From assembly GCA_027625915.1 (NCBI GenBank), contig JANTQA010000023.1, positions 22,010,001-22,074,000 on the forward strand: a DNA stretch of 64,000 bases, read 5' to 3'. This document shows, piece after piece, positions 43,601 to 55,516 of the stretch (position 1 is its first letter; each line of letters opens with the position of its first letter). Under the pieces are notes generated by a model. That model did no database searches. It was given only the letters and a program-made list of their open reading frames with translations, and was not told where the DNA came from. This DNA comes from Anaeramoeba flamelloides (Eukaryota; Metamonada; Anaeramoebidae). Made by a program: the position numbers and the translations under genes.

Positions 43601-46579
43601 GGATTTGAAGAAGAGAACGCAAGACAGTTTAAGGGAACTGTTGGCGCAGAGGAATGCGATCAGGAGGAATACCGTATCCTAGTGACGGTAAGTGACGGGT
43701 GCCAATCGGTGTCAGATGACTTCTATTTAACGATTACCAATGAGGATCCATCCTCAGATGTCGCAATAGAAAACCAAGTGGCTACGACGAACACACAATT
43801 CTTACTACAATTTAGTGAGAACTCTTTTTCCGATCCGGAGGGCGTAACTTTGGTCTATGAAGCCACACTAGATACTGGCGATGCTTTACCCGACTGGTTA
43901 GGTTTTGAAGAATATAACGCACGAGAATTTCGAGGCACCCCTCCTAAAACGGAATGCGATGGCATTATTTATAATATAAAAGTCGGTGCAAGCGATGGGT
44001 GCAAGGCTGCACAGGACGTTTTCACGATCACAATTGAGAATCAGGTACCAACTAACGATAATGAGATTCCCGATCAAATCGTCCATAATAACAAGAAAAA
44101 TTACCAATATATTTTTGAGGAAGATACCTTTCAAGATCCAGAGGGCGTAACTTTAACCTACGAAGCCAGATTAGATAGTGGCGATGCGCCATTGCCCGAT
44201 TGGTTGGAATTTGACCAGGCAAATCGAAAGTTTCATTCGGATGCTGTTCCCGAGTATTTATGTAACGAAGAAGACTTTATTATTAAGGTCACTGCCAACG
44301 ATACCTGCGCAACAGTAAATGATATTTTTAAAATCACTATTAGCAACGAACCGCCATATCTTCAGAACGCATTGGAAGATAAAATAAAACCAGTCAATTC
44401 CGATTTCAGTTATACCATCAATTCTGATAGCTTTATTGATCCGGAGGGTGTAGCTTTAACCTACGAGGCCAGATTAGACAGCGGTGATGCGCCCTTGCCC
44501 GATTGGCTCGAATTTGACAAGCAGACACGAACATTTTCAGGGCACATTCCTGCGGACACAGGGTGTAACACATTTTGGGACATCAAGGTCACTGCAAATG
44601 ATTCGTGCCGTTCAGTAGAGGATATCTTCAGGCTTACAGTTTCAGATGATTCGCCATATCTCGACGAGGATCTCAAAAATCACACGAATTATGCAGGCAA
44701 CCCATTTGACTACACCTTCCTCTCACATTGCTTTATTGACCCGGAAGGTGTCCAATTAAGCTTTGAAGTCGAAGATTATGAAAAGGGTACCGGTTTACCA
44801 ACTTGGTTAGACTTTGATTCAGCTACAAGAACCTTTAGCGGAGACGTCCCCAATGACAATTGTGGGGAGGTCATTCATATTCGAGTCACGGGAAAAGATG
44901 CATGCCATTCTGTCGAAAATGATTTTTATTTGAATATTACAAACCCAATGCCCGTCGATAACAAAAAATTGGAACCACAGACAACGTACGCTAACAAGGC
45001 CTTTGATTATATCTTCCCAGAGGACGCCTTTACCAACGAAGACGGCGTAACACTCACTTATACCGCCCAAAGAGAAGGTAGCAAGGACTTGCCCTCTTGG
45101 CTGGTTTTTGATCCAGATACAAGAGGGTTTTACATCGAAGAAAATGATGATGATCGTTGTAGTTACCTTTATCACATTGAGGTTACAGCGGACGACGGCT
45201 GCTATAACACCACGGGCAAATTTGTGATCGAATTTATCAACCAAGAGCCCATCTCAAAGGGCCAATTGGAAAACCACACTATCAAGGTGGAGGATTATCT
45301 TGAATATCAGCTACCGCAGGACATCTTTGAAGATCCCGAGGGGGAATCCATTTCATTAAGTGCGACTTTGCCGGAAAGCGATAAGAGGGATTTCCCAGGG
45401 TGGCTGGAATTTGACGAAAGCACAGGGAAATTTTATGGCACGGCAGATAGCTGCGGCGATCCCTACGAAATTATCGTTGAGGGGAAAGACCCATGCACCA
45501 ATACCGCGTACCTGTCCTGGTTTTTAACGATCAAAGACCAGCCACCAATCAAGCAAAAGGATTTGGTAAACCAAACCTTTAACGTAAATTCTGGCAAGGA
45601 ATATACCTTTGATGCGGAAACATTTAAGGATCCAGATGAAAGGGATTTGCGATATGAGGCCAAATTGCACGATGGCAGTGATTTACCAAGCTGGCTAAAT
45701 TTTGATTCGGATACACGAACCTTCAATGGCTGGCCCGAGGGATGCAGCGAAATCCTTTTGATCGACGTCTCTGCCATTGACCCGTGCACAACCTCCATCA
45801 GAACATCTTTCCAAATCGAAATCATCAACAGCCCCATCTTTGTCAAATTGGGCTTGGAAGACCAAGAAAGCGATGGAAACACCTTCTTTGATTACACCAT
45901 CGATAGCCTTGCCTTCGATGATGAAGACTATGAAAACGATAATTACGAATATGCCGCCGAAATGGAAAATGGAGATCCCCTGCCAGAATGGTTGGAATTT
46001 AGATCAAGCGAAAAGAGATTTATCGGCAACACGCCAAACGAAGATGGAAAATACATGATCAGGGTGTATGCCTCAGACAGCTGCCGAAGTTACAATGTCT
46101 CAGATACCTTTACAATTACAGTCAGCGAATTTGTAGCCCCAAAGGGCACAAATACAGAAACACTAACAACAGGCGCCAAAATCGGTATAATTGTTTTGTC
46201 CATTGCAGTCGTCGCTTCGCTATTTGCATTCATCCTCTATCGGAACCATTTGAAAAAGAAATATGAAAAATTGTGGGACGGTAAACAAGAATTTTTCACG
46301 GCTTCAATGCCCAAAAAAAATCCCTTAGTTGGTGATAGCCCTGATAACGATGATGTTGAAATGAAAGATGTCAAGCACTCTTCAGATACAAGTTCTTCAG
46401 ATCGTGATCAACAGAAACAACAACAATTTGAAAACAAAAATGATGATGATGTCAAATCAGATATTGAAGTTTCAGATATGTCAAACGAATCAGATCTTGA
46501 AGACACAAATACAGACACTTCAAATTCAGACTCAAGCATAAAATCAACTTCATCGTCTGTGGATGATGATGAAAATTAA
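40679..46579 (+). CDS. Large cadherin-like (CADG/He_PIG) surface receptor
   Basis: Type I membrane protein, likely a cell-surface adhesin or receptor. Exon 1 (40679-40733) encodes the signal peptide MFFRSFFFVTFVFLLFAS; a 471-bp intron (GTAAAA...ATAG) joins it in phase to exon 2 (41205-46579), giving 1809 residues with likely cleavage before DCLPTQ. Residues about 23 to 365 form a repeat-built N-terminal module with motifs such as PDGKFMVVW and GRIFDSTG, known mainly from large bacterial surface proteins. Residues about 370 to 1658 are 13 tandem domains of about 99 residues of the dystroglycan-type cadherin/He_PIG kind, each with a core LP.WL.F......F.G and ending I.V.A.D.C. Most carry two Cys placed to form a disulfide. 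Then one membrane helix (IGIIVLSIAVVASLFAFIL), KKKYEK stop-transfer residues, and a 110-residue acidic, Ser-rich tail suited to phosphorylation. GC is much higher than the surroundings. The TTG at 41222 is not a start; the exon 1 ATG is. Confidence 0.88.
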
Positions 46580-46586
46580 TATTACA

Positions 46587-46623
<37 letters not shown>

Positions 46624-47239
46624 CGTTTTAGAAATGCCATTAATATTTTTTGTTCCATTTTTGTCTGTTTTTTTTTCCTTTCTTTCTTTCTTTCTTTTTT
46701 TTTTTTCTTAGAATATTATTTTTTTTAATATTAATAATGTTCTTTATTATTATTCTTGAAATTGTTGAAAAATTAATTAATTTATTCATTTAATTTTATT
46801 TCATTTTTTTTCATTGTTTTAGTCGTTTTTTTTTTTTTTTGTATTTGAAAAAAAGAATGAGTTATTTTTTCAAATAAATAAATTCATAAAGATTTAATAA
46901 TCTTTTTATTGTTAACTTTTTAAAATATTTAACAGAACTATTTGGTAAAGCGCAACAGTACACCAAAAAGAATTGAAATATCTTATTATGAGAAATCTTA
47001 ACAAAAATAACAAAATATTCCCTCGTTATTTTAGAAAACTGAAATAAGTTTCAAATACTTCTAGGAACTGTGCCTATTTTAGATAATCTCTTTGAATTGG
47101 AAGTAACACATTTACCCAGCTTCAAAATTCTCTCATTACAGATTTAATAACTCTTTCATTCAACCCTAAACAATAAAAATACAAATCTAATTTTTTTGGT
47201 AGATTTAAAACTTTTAAGAGAATCAAATAAAAACAATTT
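46580..47239. other. 3' flank of the receptor gene with AT and CTTT microsatellites
   Basis: (AT)n at about 46590-46620, then T-rich sequence with several 'ctttctttcttt' units. No gene seen. Confidence 0.6.
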
Positions 47240-47720
47240 CCTAAAATTTGGAAATAATTTTGATTTTTGCAAAATATGAAAATCATTTTTTCAATTTTTT
47301 GTCTTTTTTGTTTCTTCTTTAATTGTTTGAATTATGTAACTTGTTTTCTTTAGAGAAATATTTTTTTCAAAAAGTTGATATTATGGTAAAGTTGAGTTGG
47401 TATAAATAGAAGAACTCAAATAAAATTAGTTGATAGTATCGAATCATTTGATCGACCAATATTCCTATTAGAATTTTGACAAATTTCCCAATGTGTTTTT
47501 TTATGTTTTGGTCTTCTCTGAAAGTTTTAACACCTAGTCTTGATTTATGAGTATTGATAATTATTTATTTATTGTTCTATGGGTATTATAATTTATAAAC
47601 AATTGTTAATATTCCAATTAGTAAATGGTTCTAATATGGTATTTCTTCTTGAATTGATTAAAAAGGATTTTTTTTTTCAAAAATTGAATTTTGGTGTTTT
47701 AAAAATTTTGAATTGGGATT
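47240..47720 (+). repeat. Dispersed repeat family B, copy 2
   Basis: Partner of 10540-11030, same orientation, many shared blocks. Confidence 0.7.
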
Positions 47721-48214
47721 TAAAATAAAATAAAAAATAATCATAAAAACAATTAATCTAAAACAAAATCGGCCAATCGGAAAAAAAACATTACAAGTTA
47801 AAAAAATCCAAAAAAAAAACCACCCAATACACTTTTAAAGATAAAGAATAAAAATTTAAATCAAAGGATGGAGATTATAGTTTTTAGTATTCTTAATAAA
47901 AAATTGGTTTAGTTTTTGGTTGACTTTTTTTTATTTGTTTATTTTATCAATTTCCTCTTGAAAAGAATGGTAGTGAAATTCTTTATTGATATTCTTTTTC
48001 TGGCCGAGCCAGTAGAGCGAAAAATAATTTCATGATGATTAAAAAAAAAAATATTTTACAATTTTTTAACAGGGACTATATCAATCATAAACTAATCAAT
48101 ATGTGAATATACAATTAATTTCCTAAAAATCAACAGTTATGAAATATTAGTATCTATAAAGAAAAAAAATAACCACGTGCAACATACACACTTTCTCATT
48201 TAAATTATCATATA
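47721..48214. other. No gene seen
   Basis: AT-rich. A short GC patch 'tggccgagccagtagagcg' near 48002 resembles a tRNA A box by a few bases but nothing around it folds as a tRNA. Confidence 0.45.
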
Positions 48215-48409
48215 CAGTCAGTTCCACCTTTAAGGCACAAACTGCTACAAAATTTAAAGCACAATAAAAATATCAAATTAAGGTACAAAATTCAGATTCT
48301 AGTAAAATAAATTGTAAAAAAAAAAATTCCAAATTTTGTGCCTTAATTCAAGATTTTTTTGTATTTTAAATTTCGTTCAAATTTTGTGCCTTAAAAGTGG
48401 AACTGACTG
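48215..48409. mobile_element. Tc1/mariner-type MITE, family M1, copy 2
   Basis: 195 bp, ends 'cagtcagttccacctttaag' and complement of 'cagtcagttccacttttaag', TA on both sides. Near-identical in layout to 21945-22140, so both belong to a family that moved as a unit. Confidence 0.85.
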
Positions 48410-48439
48410 TAATATATAATTTAGGATATCGATGTGCCA

Positions 48440-49080
48440 ATTTGGAAATGTACATTTTACTGACTTTTTGAGATCTCGAAGATTATTTTTTCATTTTTTT
48501 CATTACTCAAAACGAGTTATTTTTACCAATAAAAAATATTACAAAATTCTTATTTTGCAAAATATAAAAGGTCAAAAAATCAATAAAATTGGATTAGATG
48601 ACATTTAGTTGTATTTGTCATTAAAGTAAAGAATTCGCTACAAATTGGAATAATTTTAACTTTTGAGTATATAAAATAAAGAAAAATTAATTCTGTTTTT
48701 GATAAATTGAATTGTTTGTTACTTTTTTTAAAATTGAATTTTTTTTCTCTCAAGAATCTGTGAAATTTTTTTAATTTTTTGAACAATTTGGTCTTTAAGG
48801 ATCCTTTGAAATAATTTTTGGTTATTTGAATTTTTTAATATCCAGAATCCTTGAAACTTTTATTTTTTAAATTATTTTTTTTATTATTTGGATTTAGATA
48901 ATTGGAACTATGTATTTTTTTTTAAGTTATTTGATTTTTTTGCGAAATGAGATCTTCTGTAAATATTTTTTGTTATTTGAATTCTCTTAATCAACGGGAG
49001 TATAATTCCAAAATACCCTTTTTAGTTTCATTTCACCCCTTCAATGTGTAACAAATGCACGGTACATGACAAGAGCCTTA
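48440..49080 (+). repeat. Dispersed repeat family A, copy 3
   Basis: Partner of 9226-9842 and 15985-16875. Ends 'gcacggtacatgacaagagc'. Begins immediately after MITE M1 copy 2. Confidence 0.6.
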
Positions 49081-49333
49081 AATTGTTTTTTAAATAAAAT
49101 AGGTCTATTACTCTCAAAATTATTCAACAATAATCAGATTTAAATTTAATAAAAATAAATAAAATGATATAATCAAAAAAATCAAAATAAACCAGATAAA
49201 AATTTTACCCAAATTTAAGATTTTTTTAAAAAAAAAATTTATAAATCAACTTTTAGTTTTTTTTGTTTTATTTATTTTCTCAATAATAAGCTAATTTTAT
49301 TTACACCAGAATTTTAATAGTGTATTTAACTTA

Positions 49334-49817
49334 CTGTAGTCAAAATAAAGCGTGCAAAAAAATTTTAATCCTTGTTTCAAAATAAAAAGCGTGTTTTTTT
49401 TTTTGTTATAGAAGACCTATACATCAACCTATAATGGAAAATGATAATAAACCCTAAATAAATATGGTATTGGTTTCTTAAAGTTCTATTATTTAAATAG
49501 AAATTTGAAAAATGAAGGATCAAATTGGAAAATTTATCTCAAAAAATAGAGTTATTTTTCATAAAAAATTTTTATCATCTATAAAACAAAAAATTTCAAA
49601 AAAATCGGGAAAATTACGAAAAATTTTCAACAAAGTTCATTAATAATTTAAAATTTTACTAAAAATATCCAGATGTTTACTTTTAAAATTGATTTGAACT
49701 TAGGTATACTATTGAATAGTAAATTGGATGTTGCCTTGAAACAAGAAGAAAAAAAAGCATGGATTATATTTTGAAACACTGATTATAGTTGTTGGGCAGG
49801 CATTATTTTGATCACTG
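49334..49817 (+). mobile_element. Tc1/mariner-type MITE, family M2, copy 2
   Basis: 484 bp, TA on both sides. Left 'ctgtagtcaaaataaagcgt', right complement of 'cagtgatca a' type end; near full-length match to 18849-19333. Confidence 0.78.
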
Positions 49818-50355
49818 TATTATAGAAATTCAGCAACGAAATATAACAAACCCATTAAAAACGAATTGTGGAAAATACAGGAAGATTCATGAAAATTGAG
49901 TATATCTTATAATATTGTATATTGACTCAGCTTTCAAAAGAATGTATGTCCTCTATGAGTGAAATTAACATGAAACCAAAACTTCATTAATATCTATTAA
50001 TCATATTTCAAATATATATTTTTTTTTTGGGTTGTCATATATACCCAACTCTTTGTGGAGTCAAACAAGTTTTTTCTTTGTAAAACAAACTTTCAACGAA
50101 ATAACAAAAAAAAAATAATAAGAATATAAAAATTTGTATTGTGTTCGAAATCATGTTCTAATTAGGTTAGCTTTTATTAAGAGAACAACCTTGATTTAAC
50201 TTTCCACTAATTGTTGAAAAATCCCAGTCTAATCACAATTTCTTAATAAACAATTGTGTTGTTAACAAACAGAAACAGAATTCATCCAACAATTTTTAGC
50301 AGGTAACTTCAAATTCACTTTAAAAAATCAAGTGAACTTATATATTTTTATTATC

Positions 50356-50517
50356 ATGATTAAAAGCCTAAAAATATTAAAAATTTTTTGGTTAATTTTC
50401 TATTTGATAATTTTTAATAACCTCAAGTTTCAAAACAGAACATCTCAAAAATCTAGTTATTTACAATGTTTGTTTGGATTTAAACAAATAAAATTCTTTC
50501 TATCAAAACTTTGCTAA
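50356..50517 (+). CDS. Hypothetical 53-residue protein with N-terminal anchor
   Basis: ATG opens MIKSLKILKIFWLIFYLIIF followed by a polar Asn/Ser/Lys segment and a Cys/Phe-rich end, TAA. Looks like a signal anchor plus short tail, but AT-rich DNA readily gives such hydrophobic frames, so support is thin. Confidence 0.22.
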   Translation: MIKSLKILKIFWLIFYLIIFNNLKFQNRTSQKSSYLQCLFGFKQIKFFLSKLC

Positions 50518-51046
50518 TGATTTAAAAGAAGGAAATTGACCAAAAAAATTGATAACTTTTATTCGAATTTATCAGTATTGTAAACCTAGAGATAAAAATG
50601 ATTGATTTTTTTGAAAAAGGATTCAGTTGTCTTGTTTGGGAGTGTTTTCTTATTTTTAAATCAAAAAAGAGGATTATTGAGTTTTTTACAAAATATTTTT
50701 CTCTTTGACTTTTATTGTAATCACATGAAAAAAAATTTTAAACACACCATCTACTTTTGAGAATTGCAAACTTTTTTCAAATTGAAAATTCTTCGGTTGA
50801 ATCCTAAAAATTTTACTTACATGATGAAAACCAATTAAAAGAAAATAGCAAGAACATTTTTTTTGAAGGAGAAAACTCAACAAATTTGTTTTAGTTTCTG
50901 TTTGAAAAAAGCGAACTAAAGTAATTGAATTTTAAAAAATTACGATTACACAATTCAATCTTTGAAAGAAACAATTTTAGATAAAATACTGGTTTGATAA
51001 AATAATTTCCAAATTTATTTCATTTTTTACATTCCACTCAATAAAA

Positions 51047-51597
51047 ATGCTTTCTAGTATTTTATCAACCCAACTTAAACAAAGATCAGCTAGTATGGTA
51101 ACTAGCCCATTCACAAAGTAACCCATTTTCTTCTAGTGCCTAATTATTTTTTTTTTTTTTTTAAATTTCAACGCTTTCCATTCATAACTTTTTAACTTAA
51201 AATTTGTTCTTCTTTTTCTGTTCTTAAAAAATCATTGTATAGGTTTGTGAAAAAAAAATTTACAGATGTACCAAAAAAAGATGTAACAATGTTCGGATCA
51301 AAAAAAACAACCATTCGCTGGTTATTGGATTTTGAAAAAGACAAAATGCCAAATTTCGCTTTGAGAAGATTTGAAATTCAACCAGGTGGCTCGATCGGTC
51401 TTCACTCTCATCCACAAGAACACGAAATCTATGTAATTTCAGGAGAATCATGTGTCATCACCAATGGGGAAGATCAAAAAGTTGTTGCCAAAGGCGGAGA
51501 TGTGCTCTATGTCCCATCCAATGAACCTCATGACTATTACAACAACGGAACAGATACTTTCACTTTCCTTTGTGTCATTCCAAAACTCGAATATTAA
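51047..51597 (+). CDS. Single-domain cupin with organelle-like presequence
   Basis: Small metal-binding beta-barrel protein of the bacterial cupin_2 type. Exon 1 (51047-51117) ends AA|GTAACC; a 125-bp intron is followed by exon 2 (51243-51597); the join restores a Lys codon and gives 141 residues. Cupin motif 1 is complete in GLHSHPQEHEIYVISGE (His, His, Glu) and motif 2 in GGDVLYVPSNEPHDYYNN (His), so the metal site is intact. RWLLDFEKDKMPNFALRRFE is the usual lead-in of this group. Exon 1 adds MLSSILSTQLKQRSASMVTS, rich in Ser and Leu with Lys/Arg and no acid, as in mitochondrial or hydrogenosomal targeting peptides. Substrate and reaction are unknown; relatives are mostly bacterial and archaeal, so ancient lateral transfer followed by gain of an intron and a presequence is plausible (inference). 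Confidence 0.82.
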
Positions 51598-51848
51598 CTA
51601 TGAGCTTGTCTATTCATATCACCATTCTTCTTGAAATTTTGCGGATTTTTTTCCTCTTTCTCGAATTGATCAAGACTGAAGCCCGAGTATTTTCTTTACG
51701 AGAGGCAATTTTAATTTTGGTTTCAATGAGAGACCACTTTCTTTTTTATCTTGATCACAACATCAATTATTTTTAAAATGAAATCCTTTTTCATTCTTTT
51801 TTTGGCTTATTTATTTTTTTAATTTTATGTACTCTTTTTAAATTTTCA

Positions 51849-52368
51849 TTGCACAACTCAAGAAGAGACAATTTTGCGAGATTAGAGTTGTTAAAAGACT
51901 TAGTTGGACTAGAATACCTCAAATTCCAGAAAACTCAAAATAAGAAAACACTAGAAAACAATGAAAAAATGAAAAAGAAAATAATAAAAATAATAAACCA
52001 AAAAACAAAAGAGAAAAACACTTATGCCCTACTAGCTAACATTAATTACAAACACATATACAAACCGACGACTAAGTTCTTAAATAACTGCTTCCATACA
52101 GGGGCAATAGGTCATTATTCAATCGTGGCCATAAACAATTAAAAAAAAAAGAGTAGACAATTTTTTGTCTATCGATAAATTCAAAAAAATAGAAGAACTT
52201 TTGGGTTCAATTTCTGTTTTTATAATTCGAAAACTCTATTTTCAAAACACTTCATTTCAAAGAATGACTGGAAGCTCAACTTTTTTACAATGTGTCATCC
52301 AAAGTAAGGGATTAGGGTTACCCTATATTCACTCGGAATTAAAGTATGTTGTAATTGGGTGTAAATGA
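51849..52368 (+). other. Coding-like region, two overlapping-quality frames
   Basis: Two plus-strand frames, 51849-52142 and 52165-52368, both without ATG, read as mixed-composition protein (for example KDLVGLEYLKFQKTQ, TKFLNNCFHTGAIGHY; then FKKIEELLGSISVFIIRKL and SKGLGLPYIHSELKY). They may be two exons with missing start or pieces of a decayed gene. No domain recognised. They begin about 250 bp downstream of the cupin gene and could include its 3' neighbour. Confidence 0.25.
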
Positions 52369-52599
52369 TATTAGTACTACATCATCTCATCTGGTTTACA
52401 TGACTCTAAAAAATCTCTAAAAGTATAAGCCATCATTGAATTATTAACCTTTTTTACTCAAGATCACAACTCTTTTACAAATATGGAAACTATATTTTTC
52501 ATGTTTCTTAAGAAAATTGTTATTTTTTTATCAACTATGATACCTTTTTGATAGACCACCCCAAGAGAGAGGAAACTGGACAATATAATCGATATTTTG

Positions 52600-52750
52600 A
52601 ATGCCATTCTATTCCTTTTCATAAACTATTGGAGATGTTTGAATTTGTTTGAATTTGAAAAAAGTCTTTTCGATTTTCTCTTAATGTTTCTACTCAAAAA
52701 CAAACATCTCCAATGGTTTATAAAATACAATTGATGGTAATTAAAAACAT
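52600..52750. repeat. Foldback with about 40-bp inverted arms
   Basis: 'ataaactattggagatgttt' near 52623 and the complement of 'ataaaccattggagatgttt' near 52720. The right arm runs into a coding-like plus-strand frame that ends near 52815 (words MVKIPDPHGEIPEKDHNS), so the left arm may be an inverted duplicate of a piece of that frame. Confidence 0.45.
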
Positions 52751-53089
52751 CAAATATATGGTCAAAATTCCTGACCCTCATGGGGAAATACCTGAAAAGG
52801 ATCACAATTCATGAAAAATCACAATTTTAACAAAAAACGGGAACAATTAATATTCCATATTTAAACATTGAAGTAAAAATTGTATTTTTTTTTCTTTTTA
52901 AAATCTAAAAATAAAAACTCAAAATAATAACATTTCGATAGCTAAAATAAAATAAATATTTAGAACCTCATAAGTCACTACTTGAAAATTTTTCATTTTA
53001 TAAATTTTTTTTTTTTAATTCCTTTTTCCAAATCGAAAGATAGAAATCCAAAATAATAGTATTACAACTTTTGATAATTCATATTTATA

Positions 53090-53400
53090 ACTTCCAAAAG
53101 AAACTACTTTTTTTACTATTCAAGATTAACTCAATAGATATTTCAAAAGAAACCCCCAAAGTATGATTAACTTTGTTCCCCTTTTTATCAAGTTGGCTGT
53201 ATCACCTATATATTTCCAATAATTTGAAAACAATTTGTCAAAATAATCTATTGTCTAAATCTTTAATTTTTCATAAAAATTGAATTTTCGAAAGATTAAT
53301 CTACATTTAGTCGCAAATTTAAGAAAGATATTTTTCAACTATATTATCTAAATATTAATGATTAAATCAATAAATTTGTCTCAAAATCAGATTTTTTCCA
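53090..53400 (+). repeat. Dispersed repeat family F, copy 2
   Basis: Partner of 33600-33920, same orientation. Confidence 0.55.
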
Positions 53401-54684
53401 TAATTTCATGTTTTTTTTCTGAGATAAATTCATTTTTATATTGATGAGATTAACAAATTTGACTATTTAATAAAAGGGAATTTTGAGAGATATTTCAACA
53501 TTAGAGTTCTAATGAAATTTACATTTAATAACACACAACTTTGATTTTAGACTTCTTTTGGTACAGCTAACCCCCCTAATTAAATTTTTACAATATAAAA
53601 TAATAACACATATCTATTTAAAAAATGTCAAAAAAGGTAAAAGAAGTAAAAATTTTTAATATATATATTTGAATTTCAAAGTATTTGTTAAAAAAAATAT
53701 AAAAAATAGTTAATATTGAACTTTTTTAGAACACCTCTTCACTGGAAAATTATTTTCAAGAAATGGTAGCCCAAAAAAGATAGACTCTTTAGGTTTTAAA
53801 TACTTTTGATTTACGAAATGAATATTTCAGTTTCTATTAAAAAAATAGACCTAAGAAAACTTCACTATGAGCGACTTCCTCACAATATCTAAGGTTATTA
53901 ATAAGAAGGCATAATTATAAATAGAGCCAAATTTATCATCATACAATAAATTATTGATAATTAATATGTAGCTATTTTCAAAAAGTGGTTTTTTTTTTTT
54001 TATTTACAACAGTATCTAAAAAATATAGTTGGAAGAAGTGAGAACTATTTTTCTTAAAATTGATGATTTTTTTCGATTTTGAAATAATATAAATTCTTTT
54101 AATTGGAGAAAAGTTACAATGGAAAAATATAACGTGATTGGTTACTTATATATATATATATATTTACATAAAAATTAAATTATTAGTTACCTAGAAAAAA
54201 ATGAAAATTCAAATATTAGCAAGATAAATATACCAAATTTAAGTAGCAAATAAAAAAAAAGACAGTTAGAAAAAAATACATTACCACACCCCAAACAACC
54301 ATTTAAGTTTATTTTGTACCATAAATTATAAAAATTCCAATAAAAGGAACTTGGTTGCGATCTTGAATATTCTTTGTATAACATCATAGTATCTTTAATT
54401 TATTATTAATATTTACAAATTTTCTTTTATAAAAATAATATCCAGACTTTTTTTATTATTTTTTTAAATTACTTTTTTTTTTTATTATGACCCCCCTTAT
54501 ATTTCATCTTTTTGACTTTAATTTATATATATATATATATTAAACCAAAGAAAGGCTTTCAACTTGCCAAACCCCAATATATTTTTTTACTTTTTTATCT
54601 AAATTGGAATATTACAATGATTAATCAAGAACTATACAAGGATATTCGATCGCTCCCTCTATATTTACGTTAATAATAATAATA
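53401..54684. other. No gene seen
   Basis: AT-rich, with an AT microsatellite near 54150 and another near 54525. No support for coding or RNA genes. Confidence 0.5.
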
Positions 54685-55081
54685 CTGTTCCAAGACTACC
54701 GTAAAATTTTATCAATATCAAAATTTGACGTTCATACTGATTTTTAAATCTAAGAGTATAAGAATAAGAAAGCTTATATTGAAAATATTCTTTCATAAAT
54801 GAGTTTATATGAAAAATATTCTTCTAATGTGATCGAAAAATAAATTCATTTTTAAGCGGAAATTTTATGTTGTTTCTTAATGAAATTTTGATATTTAGAG
54901 TCATTTTGGGTCCTGAAAATTTATTGTTTGAAAATCAGTATAAAATTCTTGAATATTGACTCATTTAAGAATTTTTTTTTTCAATATGAGCTTTATTATT
55001 CTCATATTGAACTTTTTAAAAATTTATAGCAACATCAAAATTTGATATTGATAAAATTTCACGGTATCTTTGGATTGGCTG
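54685..55081 (+). mobile_element. Tc1/mariner-type MITE, family M3, copy 2
   Basis: 397 bp, TA on both sides, inverted ends of about 50 bp ('actaccgtaaaattttatca' against 'ataccgtgaaattttatca'). Same length class as 62433-62828. Confidence 0.75.
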
Positions 55082-55254
55082 TAATATAAAGTAGTGAAAA
55101 AAAAACCGACATGATTTTTAATTGTGAATATTAAAAAAATTGTTGTGTATTTGTGCAATAATCACAAATCAAATCTTTCTTATAAATAACCATATTTTTT
55201 TATGAGCGAATAATAAACATACCTAAAGTTCACTAAAGTAAGTTATCTATAGAA

Positions 55255-55516
55255 TCCCTAATAAAAAAAGTTTTATATAACATATTATAAACGTGTTGTA
55301 AAGGTGTTATAAAGGTTTAAAATGTTATAAGATTTTATAATAAAAACTTTAATAACATAAATATTTGTTATAAAATGTGTTATAAATTTTGTGACATGTT
55401 ATAAGTCTGTTCTAAGGATATTTTATTTCAAAAATATTGAAAAAATCATTATTTAAAGGGAAGTTTTGTTATAAAAATGTATTATAGATGATATAAAACA
55501 AGTTTTTTATTGGGGA
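55255..55516 (+). mobile_element. MITE family H, copy 2
   Basis: Ends 'ccctaataaaaaaagtttta' and complement of 'ccccaataaaaaacttgttt'; interior is a series of 'ttataa' words, for example 'ttgtaaaggtgttataaagg'. A 5' partial copy lies at 35070. Confidence 0.6.

Noticed and set aside
41762-45882. Several 70 to 145-codon minus-strand frames under the receptor gene
   Set aside because: Shadows of a GC-richer repetitive exon; no starts or domains of their own.
50818-50840. 17-base 'intron' GTAAGTAAAATTTTTAG on the minus strand
   Set aside because: Far below the shortest convincing intron here (125 bp) and not needed to keep a recognisable protein in frame.
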